DNA of 64,000 nucleotides from Erinaceus europaeus (Eukaryota; Chordata; Mammalia; Eulipotyphla; Erinaceidae): NCBI RefSeq assembly GCF_950295315.1, contig NC_080175.1, positions 83,269,566 to 83,333,565 of the forward strand, read 5' to 3'. Shown piece by piece: positions 56,430 to 64,000 of this stretch (position 1 is its first letter; each line of letters starts with the position of its first letter). The notes under the pieces were generated by a model. It saw only the letters and a program-made list of their open reading frames with translations, ran no database searches and was not told where the DNA came from. The position numbers and the translations under genes were made by a program.

Positions 56430-57125
56430 ATTCCTTGATCAAATGTCTCTCTTAAGAATGGGATAGTTGTTATTTGTTATCTATCCTTCCCATTTGCTGC
56501 TATCTCTACCTCCCCACTTAGTACCATGTTCAGTCATAGTCTCTCTTCCAAGACTGACTCTAGTGTTTGCATGTAAGGCAAGCAACAATAACAAGCTTGT
56601 CACTGTCTTTCCTATGCACCATTGCCAGTTTTTTTTTTTTCAGATAAAGGCTCAGATATTATCATGATAGTTTAGCAATGAAAGTACGTTCACACTAAGA
56701 CCTAATTTGATTGTATTTGATGAATTTATTGTCTATTTTCATGGTATCTTTAGACCCAGCATTAATGGCTTATGCAGTGATTGATTTCTCAGTTACCACA
56801 TGAAGATCTGCTCCTGGTTCCAGGACATGCAAATTACACAAATCGAAAAATAAATAAAAAGGGCTTCCTCATTTCACTCCAATATCTAATGTTCTTAATA
56901 GACCAAACTGTCTTTACAAAAATCACTAGGTAGTTTAATAAGACATTTTAATTTTCCATTCTAATCTCCTCCAATAAGAACACAATTCAGTAAGTCAAAG
57001 AATGTGGTATGTTTATATAATGTTATGTTTTCTCAGGCTGCCTTGTACATCAGTAGCAATAAAATATTTGCATTGATCAAAAGCAACATCTTGTTCGATC
57101 AAACTGGTAAATTTTTCTGTTCATA
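56430..57125. other. Unique DNA
   Basis: No gene or repeat was recognised. Confidence 0.4.
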
Positions 57126-57127
57126 AC

Positions 57128-57445
57128 TGTTTTATTGCCACCAGGGTTATTGTTGGGGCTTGGTGTCTGCATGATGAGCACACACATCCTGGTGGTCTTT
57201 TCATTTCTCTTACTTTTATTCTCTTTCTTTTTACTTTTCTTTATTTCTTTTCTCTTTTCATTGTTGATGGAAACAGAGGGAAATCGAGAGCTAGGGAAAG
57301 AGAGAGAGAGGTATCCACAGAATTGGTCCATCACTTGTAAAGGCCCCACCCCTTGCACCCGCAGATAGAGATGGGGGCTTGAAGCCAGGTCCTCCTGCAT
57401 GATGGTACGTGCCCTATGCCAGGAGCACCATGGCCCAGCCTCTAT
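57128..57445 (-). mobile_element. tRNA-SINE with extension, minus strand
   Basis: TTGCCACCAGGGTTATTGTTGG extension, a CTTTT-rich middle and GAGAGAGAGAGAGGTATCCAC, with reversed B box and head at GGGCTTGAAGCCAGGTCC to CACCATGGCCCAGCCTC. Confidence 0.75.
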
Positions 57446-57449
57446 GTTT

Positions 57450-57940
57450 AAAACTGCATTCTTTGCACTTCCTTCTCCTATAGAATAATTGACACAAAGA
57501 ATAAAACACATTCATATCAATTTCTATTAAAAATTATTTGTAGCTCATAGAACTTAGGTTGGCAGGATCCAACCTATGTGATCCAGTGGTCAACTATAGG
57601 AGAGGTGAACCTTGCTTTTGAGAAAATGCCTACAACCATGTTTGCCTGACTTCTTTCCTGTTGACCTAAGTCTCTTTTGATGCAAAGACTTTACCGTGCA
57701 TAAAATGGGCAACTGTATTTTCCTTAGCAATTAGGACTTAAATTTCTCACCCATCAGGAATTTTTTATAGGGCCAGCACACTTTCGCTGTACCACACTGC
57801 TGTCTTCCATCAGGAATTTCTTAAAGGGCTTCTGATGTGCAACCGAGGTTTGAGACCATTCATCTATGCTTTCGGAATCAGCAATTTTGAATTCCTTTTT
57901 TCTGATTATTAGTATGAGAAAACATTCCCTTGATCATATG
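57450..57940. other. Unique DNA
   Basis: No gene was recognised. Confidence 0.4.
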
Positions 57941-57944
57941 ATTA

Positions 57945-57950
57945 AACACA

Positions 57951-58010
<60 letters not shown>
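57945..58010. repeat. (CA)n microsatellite
   Basis: An almost pure CA tract with one TA interruption. Confidence 0.96.
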
Positions 58011-58011
<1 letters not shown>

Positions 58012-58224
58012 TTCAAGGCCCATTCCATTCCCATGAAATAACAATTTGCAAGAAAGTTTCAGGAAATGTTACTATTTGAAGCAGTGTAGGAGAGCAAAGC
58101 CGGGATCTCTGGGCATAGGTATCACTATTGAGTCACCTCCTGACTCAACTTGTTTCTACATTTAGAATGAGAAGGAATAATGAGAGAACTAGAGACTTAT
58201 AGCAAAGCACCAGTCAACCATGCA

Positions 58225-58328
58225 CAGAGATTTTCTTGCTCTTCCCATCCATATGGTGCCAGGGATCAAATTCAAGGACTCATGTTTACAAGGTAGGCAG
58301 TCTACACTGTGCCACCTCCCCGACCCAA
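58225..58328 (-). repeat. Short tRNA-like SINE (type C), diverged
   Basis: CATATGGTGCCAGGGATCAAATTC, GGACTCATGTTTACAAGG and ACTGTGCCACCTCCCCGACCC match the reversed head of the 11371 and 28049 copies. Confidence 0.65.
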
Positions 58329-58394
58329 AGAAGTGTCATTTTTCACAATTATTCCAGAAGATTATTCTTATAATAGAAATTTAGAAAACATAAC

Positions 58395-59135
58395 CTATTT
58401 AAAGAGATCTTTATACATGTATGCTCATAACAGCACAATTTGCTTTTTTATATTTCTGTATTATTATTTTTTTTATTTTTGATAGGGCAAAGAGAAATTA
58501 AGTGAGGGAGACAGAAAAAGAGACACCTGCAACCCTGCTTCACTATGTGTGAAGCTTCCTCCCTGCAGGTGGGGACCAGGAACTTGAACCTGAATCCTTA
58601 CACAGAGGAACGTATGCTCACCCAGGTATGCCACCGCCTGGTCCCAACAGCATAATTCACAATACCCTAAACTTGGAAGCAATCTAGATGCTCATTGACA
58701 GATGAGTGGCTAGGAAAGTTATACACTGTATATAGATATACAATGAAATACTACTCAGTTATTAAAAATGATAAAAGTATCTCTTTTCCCTTATCTTGGA
58801 TGGAACTTGAAGAAACTGTATTAAACCAAAAAGAGAAGAAGAAAAACCAATGGTCTCACTTACAGGTGTTAAGAAACAAGAACATAAAAGGAAAACACAA
58901 AGTGAAACTTGAAATGGATTTGGTGTGGTATATTGCACTGGAGCAAAGGACTCTGGGAAAGAAGGAGAAGGGAGAGGGCGCAAAAGGTATTGCAATCTGG
59001 TACGGTATGATGAAAGAAGACCTGAGTTGGGGGTAAGAGTGTCCTGCAAAGAGCTATCATAAGGAGACAGAAATTGTATCCATATGCCAACAACTGTACT
59101 GAAAGCCATTAACCACTCTCCAATAAAATGATTTA
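58395..59135 (+). mobile_element. L1 ORF2 end and 3' UTR, interrupted by a SINE
   Basis: TACATGTATGCTCATAACAGCAC (58415-58437), then from 58646 CTTGGAAGCAATCTAGATGC, GAAATACTACTCAGTTATTA and CTTGGATGGAACTTGAAGAA. It ends at TCTCCAATAAAATGATTT near 59135. The ORF2 frame is broken. Confidence 0.8.
58441..58645 (-). mobile_element. tRNA-SINE (type B), minus strand, in L1
   Basis: Reversed CT-rich middle, CTGCAGGTGGGGACCAGGAAC, reversed head ATGCCACCGCCTGGTCCC. Repeats AACAGCACAATT (58429-58440) and AACAGCATAATT (58646-58657) differ by one base. Confidence 0.88.
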
Positions 59136-59139
59136 GAAA

Positions 59140-59555
59140 AACTAGTAGTTTTGAAAATTCAGAAAATTTGAAAAGAAGTGTAAATTTGACTAAGTTACTG
59201 AAGGGGTTCCTTATTTCAATTTTGTATTATCTTCCTTACTGTACAGCTAAGATATTGACAATAACAAAAAGAGGAGGAGGAGGAAAGACGGAGGAGGAGG
59301 AATGCATTCAAATAAATATTTATGACTTGCTAATTTTTTATTGAGGACAAAGAATACATGCTAGATTAGAGGATTACAACTCATATAATATCTTTTAGCA
59401 TTCACATATTTTAATATCTTTACACAATTATAAGGCTAAGCCAAATAACAATTATATTTGGATTTCCAAGAAGAGAAAACATGAAACCTGAATTTAATTT
59501 TTAAAAAGAAAATAAAACTTCAAAGCAATTTTCAGCAATAATAAAAACTGGTTTT
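59140..59555. other. Unique DNA with short GGA run
   Basis: GAGGAGGAGG repeats at about 59270-59300. No gene. Confidence 0.4.
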
Positions 59556-59561
59556 TATAAT

Positions 59562-59820
59562 ATTTATTTATTCCTTTTGTTGCCCTTGTTGTTTTATTGT
59601 TGTAGTAATTATTGTTGTTGTTGTAGTTGGATAGCACAAAGAGAAATGGAGAGAGTACGGGAAGACAGAGGGGGAGAGATAGGTAGACATCTGCAGACCT
59701 GTTTCACCACTTGTGAAGTGATGCCCTTGCAGGCAGGGAGCCAGGGACTCGAACCTGGATCCTTAGGCTGGTCCTTGTGCTTTGCGCCACCTGCGCTTAA
59801 CCCACTGCACTACTGCCCCA
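59562..59820 (-). mobile_element. ERI-type SINE (type A), minus strand
   Basis: Reversed tail TTCCTTTTGTTGCCCTTGTTG, reversed B box GGGACTCGAACCTGGATCC and reversed head TTAACCCACTGCACTACTGCCC. Confidence 0.92.
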
Positions 59821-59964
59821 AAAATAAGTTTTTTGCAAAATCTTCAAAGACTACTTGTATGCTCAGTTGGGTAGAATGGTAAAATTCATCAGTCACACAT
59901 AAAAAATTTACCATTTGGGAAAACAATATTTTAATAAAGGCACTTATTTTTAAATATGAAAGCT

Positions 59965-60165
59965 TCATATTATAGCCTTACTTGTTATATTATAGCCTTA
60001 CTTGTTATAGTATAACGATATTATATATTATAGCCTTGTTATTTTATAGCCTTACTTATTATAGTATAACGATATTATATATTATATATTATAGCCTTAC
60101 TTGGTATTATATTATATTATAATATTATTATAGATATTATAGCCTTACTTGTTATAGTATAACGA
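59965..60165. repeat. AT-rich minisatellite (TATAGCCTTACTTGTTATA unit)
   Basis: Five or more copies of TTATAGCCTTACTTGTTATA, some followed by GTATAACGATATTATATATT, with AT spacers. The unit is imperfectly repeated and partly palindromic. Confidence 0.85.
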
Positions 60166-60169
60166 AATA

Positions 60170-60660
60170 CCAATTAATTCTTATAAAACTAGCATTTGTG
60201 AGATTAAATAATTATTTGGCAAGAAATATTGTAAAATGTGTATTAAATTACCAAGAAATTTAATTGGTTAAAATTACCACAAAACTTGAACAAGGTCTTT
60301 TTGGAATTAATGAGACAGAACTCTGTGGTGGTGATATTACAGGATAACTTATGTATTTCTAATGCAATAAATGTGTCTTATCAATTAAACACACAGTTTT
60401 AAGTATTTAGCTTGTAATAGTCCTCTTGCTATGTGACAAGAAGTACATTCACTACATTATGTGATTTAATTTATTATCATAAAATTTATTCTGCTTTATA
60501 GATGCTTAAAATAGCTAAATTCATTTCAACAGACATAGAACTCATTCAGAGAATATAGTTTCTATGTTTTGCTTGGATCTTTAATCTTAATTGAGATCAT
60601 TCAGCTGAGGCAAACTGCATCTGTAGCCAGGCTTAAAGTTCATGGTTACCTAAAGAGTAT
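60170..60660. other. Unique AT-rich DNA
   Basis: No gene was recognised. Confidence 0.4.
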
Positions 60661-60668
60661 GAGATATT

Positions 60669-60944
60669 GGGAGTCGGGCTGTAGTGCAGCGGGTTAAGCG
60701 CAGGTGGCACAAAGCACAAGGACCGGCATAAGGATCCCGGTTCGAGCCCTGGCTCCCCACCTGCAGGGGAGTCGCTCACAGGTGGTGAAGCAGGTCTGCA
60801 GGTGTCTATCTTTCTCTCCTCTCTGTCTTCCCCTCCTCTCTCCATTTCTCTCTGTCCTATCCAACAATGACAACAACAATAATAGCTACAACAATAAAAC
60901 AACAAGGGCAACAAAAGGGAATAAATAAAATAAATATTTTTTAA
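60669..60944 (+). mobile_element. ERI-type SINE (type A), near-complete, with TSD
   Basis: GGGAGTCGGGCTGTAGTGCAGC, GGATCCCGGTTCGAGCCC and AACAACAAGGGCAACAAAAGG. Repeats AAAGAGTATGAGATATT (60652-60668) and AAAGAGTATCAGATATT (60945-60961), one mismatch. Confidence 0.94.
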
Positions 60945-60964
60945 AAAGAGTATCAGATATTATT

Positions 60965-61415
60965 TTTCTCCATGAATTATTCAACAACTATGACAGTATT
61001 GACTTGTATAAACTTCAAAATAGGGAGGGTACCAAGAGAGACTACACTAATCACCAAACATTAAAACATAATGAACTGGTATCATAATAACAATTTACTC
61101 AAAACTACCTCCAGCAAAATCTAAATTCAAGTCAATTGCATAGACTATTTTTTTAAACAGAGAAAAGCAATAGAGTTTAACACTTTGTAACACTGGTTGG
61201 AAGGGATCTAGGAATCATTGAAATCTGCCCTGCATTAGTGACTCCTATCCCCAGTTTATTGTCACAAATGTGCCTTGAGTCTTTCACTGTCACATTCACA
61301 CATAATGCCCTAACTATTGAAATCTACCTTCCAGCTAAATGTTCTTCATCCATATTATATCTTTCCCTTCCCTTTTCAGGATAACAGTTAATGTAAGTAA
61401 ATAAAAAGCTGTAAT
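60965..61415. other. Unique DNA
   Basis: No gene was recognised. Confidence 0.4.
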
Positions 61416-61418
61416 AAG

Positions 61419-61692
61419 GTGTTTGGCATTGGCACACCTGGTTAAGTACATATGTTACCATGCACAAGAGCCCAGGTTAGAGCACCTGCTCCCCATTTGC
61501 AGAGAGGAAGTTTCATGAGTGGTAAAAAAAAAAAAAGTACCATACATGTCTCTCTGTCTCTCTCCTTTACCTCTTTCTCCCCTCCCAAAGTCTCTCCTAA
61601 AGAAAAGAAAAAAAAATGGCCACAGTTGGATTCATCATAGAGGCACTAAACCCCAGCAATAACCCTGGTGGCAATTAAAAAAAAAAAAGAAA
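61419..61692 (+). mobile_element. tRNA-SINE (type B) with 3' extension
   Basis: GTTTGGCATTGGCACACCTGG head, GCAGAGAGGAAGTTTCATGAG and a CT-rich part, then GGCCACAGTTGGATTCATC and CAGCAATAACCCTGGTGGC. Confidence 0.8.
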
Positions 61693-61694
61693 CA

Positions 61695-62305
61695 ACTATA
61701 ATAAACCCAATGTTTCCTTCAGCAACATTTAGCACACTCCAGTGTGTGTATGCATTATCTGGGGACCACTTCAATGTTCTGATTCTGATTCAGTTAGTGA
61801 AGGCAGAAGGTTTTGATGGTTCTATCATGCTTCCAGGTGATTCCAGATTCTTACTGATACATCACAATTTGAAAAACAACCTTTTTTCAAGTCAATCCAG
61901 CCTAGTCCAGACAACAGAAAAATGACATTTGTTGGATTTAATTCCAGATGCTGATTTTCTGAAGATGAGCCCATGGGTCTGTAATGTAAATCTCCTATAG
62001 ATAATTCTTATTTCATCAAAGTCTGTTACAGGTCTATCTCAATCTCAGTTCTAGATCTTCCATAACTCTGTGTTTTGAGAGTTGTTTTTTGTTTGTTTGT
62101 TTTTTATGAATACTGTCTTAATCCAAAGGAGGAAATCAAATAGTTTTGGCAACAGATAAAATTTACAGCTTAGATGAAAATAATTTTGGAAAAGTAGAGT
62201 GCTTAAATCATCAGTGAAGCCTTGTTTTGCTTCTAAACAAAAAATCAGCTTCTTGGGTGTTTGCTTGTTTTCTGACATAGAACATCTTGTGAGTTTCACA
62301 AGAAT
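61695..62305. other. Unique DNA
   Basis: No gene was recognised. Confidence 0.4.
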
Positions 62306-62311
62306 TTCTTA

Positions 62312-62560
62312 GTAACAAAGGCAGAGATATAGCTCACTTAGTAGGGTGCATGCCTTTACTATGCATGAAAGCTAAGCTCAAGCTCCAGCACCACATGTGA
62401 GGGCTCATGGCCCTGGAGGAAACACCAGTAGTTTGGTATCTCTCCTTCTATATATTTCTCTCTGCATTCCTCTGTCTCTGGGAAAGAAAAAAGCAACCCA
62501 GAGCAGTGAAATTGCATTTACACAAGTAACTGACTTGGGGAGAAAAAAGAATTTTTTATA
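62312..62560 (+). repeat. Older tRNA-SINE
   Basis: GCAGAGATATAGCTCACTTAGTAGGGTGCATGCC (tRNA-like A-box side), CAAGCTCCAGCACCACATG and CAACCCAGAGCAGTGAAATTG. This head differs from types A and B. Confidence 0.6.
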
Positions 62561-62564
62561 AAGA

Positions 62565-63475
62565 AAGTTATTTTGTGCTCCTAGCAATAGTGGGAGTGTT
62601 TGCCAAAGCATGTGTGTCTCTGAGTCATCTCACTTGGCTATCTCCAGCTTGCCAGTTTTCTCTTATTGACATTGCTTCCACTTGCCATTACTTGGCACCA
62701 CATGGTGGGTGCTAAGTCATTGCCAGTAATTACATGCTTCGGTAGAAACTTAGATCCTGCAAGCTCAAGAGAGTGTGAAAGCTGTCATGAAATTTTAAAA
62801 ATAGAGACTCAAGGATGTGGGCTTGGAAAAGGTCTACATGAAGCTTTCAACAGCAACATTTCAACAGAAGTGAACATGCTCCAAAGTAAGGAGCTTTCTC
62901 CTAGAAATGTAAAGATTAAATGCAGGCAGGTTAAGGTTTTATGGGATCATCTCCCAGATAAAGAGCTTTAAAGCAAATGATGTTCTGAAAGGGCAGCTGC
63001 TGAGACTACCCCACATGAAGACAGTCGATGCACTATTTACCCTCTGTTCACAAAGCCACCCTTCTTCCCAAAGAAAAATCACCACTAATAGAATTTCATT
63101 CACTTGCTCTACTTAAAAAAAAAATGTAGTACTTTACAGATAGGTGGCTAGAGCATACTGAGATTTCTGAAAAGAAGTGATATTCCAATTAATATTTCCT
63201 TCAGACTTTACTTTCAGTATTCTTCAAATGAGCAGTTTTAAGCATGGTATGTTTTGTTGCTCACAGCACAATCAGGAAGTAAGTCAAGATTTCACAAAAT
63301 CTGTACCAAGGTATGCATTTTAAAACTTTGACATTTTTCAGAAGTATGTAAGGATTCAAGTCAAATTTAGTTTACTCTAAATCACTCTGCCTAACCCTAG
63401 GGAAAATCAAATAGAGAAAGAATTCTTTGACATCCGGGAAGAAGAATAGTCATTGCTGTATCTACATGAATATAT
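62565..63475. other. Unique DNA
   Basis: A 101-codon open frame on the plus strand (62666-62971) has no recognised domain, no splice-site context and no neighbouring exon. I do not call it a gene. Confidence 0.4.
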
Positions 63476-63479
63476 ATCA

Positions 63480-63705
63480 CAAAAGTGAAAGAAAATTGGG
63501 GGAAGTTTGAAGGATAAAAACTGCTGGAGTAGGGCACCAAAGTAAAAACTCTGGGGTGAGGGTAAGGGTGGACATTCGGCTTCCCGGGGTGGTGGTGGGG
63601 GGGTTGGGAGGGGGGGACACAGTCTTTTGGTGATGGGAGTGGTGTTTATGTACACTCCTATTAATTTGTAGTCATATAAATCACTAATTAATATGAGAGG
63701 GAAAA
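63480..63705 (+). mobile_element. L1 3' end, older, with G-rich run
   Basis: AGGGCACCAAAGTAAAAACTC and CTTTTGGTGATGGGAGTGGTG, ending ATCACTAATTAATATGAGAGG. A G-rich stretch (GGGGTGGTGGTGGGGGGGTT) lies at 63585-63615. Confidence 0.55.
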
Positions 63706-63709
63706 AATT

Positions 63710-64000
63710 ATTGTATGTCTCAAACTTTTTAAAGCACAGACTAAATCTTTTTAATACATAGTCTGAGTCTTTGATATGTTGACTCTCTCAAAAGCCTAGA
63801 CCAGGGAGAACAGAAGCAATCGGTGGCACAGCTATATATAAGATATTGGGTATTATACAGCAAATCCTAACAAAGGGACTTTTCAAAGTTAACCCAATTA
63901 CCAAATAATGTGATGATAACCATAACTATTCATTGTCTTCTTGAACCCTAAGACAGCAGGAACCTCACATCTCCACTATAGAGCCTATATTTCCCCCAGT
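63710..64000. other. Unique DNA to window end
   Basis: Nothing was recognised. Confidence 0.4.

Noticed and set aside
59965..60165. CRISPR-like repeated units
   Set aside because: The genome is mammalian, spacers are AT repeats and not unique sequences, and unit spacing varies.
62666..62971. 101-codon plus-strand frame
   Set aside because: Composition and context give no support, and no family was recognised.

Overview
The window is mammalian nuclear DNA with no protein-coding host gene that I can support. It is AT-rich and intron- or gene-desert-like, and it is dense in tRNA-derived SINEs, L1 fragments and microsatellites. The SINE that starts 'GGGAGTCGGGC(G/T)GTAG.GCAGCGGGTTAAGCGCAGG' and ends in AAC/AATAAA-rich sequence matches my recollection of the ERI-type SINEs of hedgehogs, so the likely source is Erinaceus europaeus or a close relative. 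That assignment rests on memory of the SINE family, not on a search. Nearly every open frame longer than 60 codons is low-complexity, repeat-derived or chance.

Layout. 1-6.6 kb: old L1 and SINE scraps in mostly unique DNA. 6.6-8.6 kb: two SINEs, then an L1 carrying an inserted piece of a different LINE. 9-15.5 kb: unique DNA with scattered SINEs, a U2 snRNA remnant and an L1 end. 15.68-16.50 kb: a solo LTR on the minus strand. 17-21 kb: unique DNA, one SINE and a weak LTR-like stretch. 21.5-24.4 kb: several L1 3' ends, one with an open ORF2 C-terminus. 24.4-29 kb: mostly unique. 29-33.5 kb: SINEs, AT arrays and microsatellites. 35.6-37.6 kb: a possible LTR, then the largest copy of the non-L1 LINE. 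39.1-42.8 kb: L1 with the third copy of that LINE, a SINE nested in a SINE, and GA-rich arrays. 44.4-50.6 kb: nested L1 3' ends, a second solo LTR and SINEs. 50.6-64 kb: unique blocks with sparse repeats.

Two things stand out. First, three closely related copies (about 96-98% identical by hand count) of a GC-richer non-LTR retrotransposon that is not L1. Its reverse transcriptase (LPQGSV, YADD), long C-terminal domain and endonuclease start (LQLNVEGLS) look like the Jockey/CR1/L2 supergroup, and its 3' end is a stop codon running directly into AAG repeats. One copy has a perfect 11-bp target duplication and an inverted 5' segment that shows the probable ORF start. A young element of this kind in a placental mammal suggests horizontal acquisition or an overlooked active family. 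Second, an 816-bp solo LTR whose minus strand carries a broken frame with motifs resembling the superantigen (sag) frame in the LTR of mouse mammary tumour virus-type betaretroviruses.

There is no cooperating gene set. The logic of the window is serial insertion: SINEs carry long target duplications typical of L1-driven insertion, and L1 bodies are themselves targets for SINEs, an LTR and the Jockey-like LINE.
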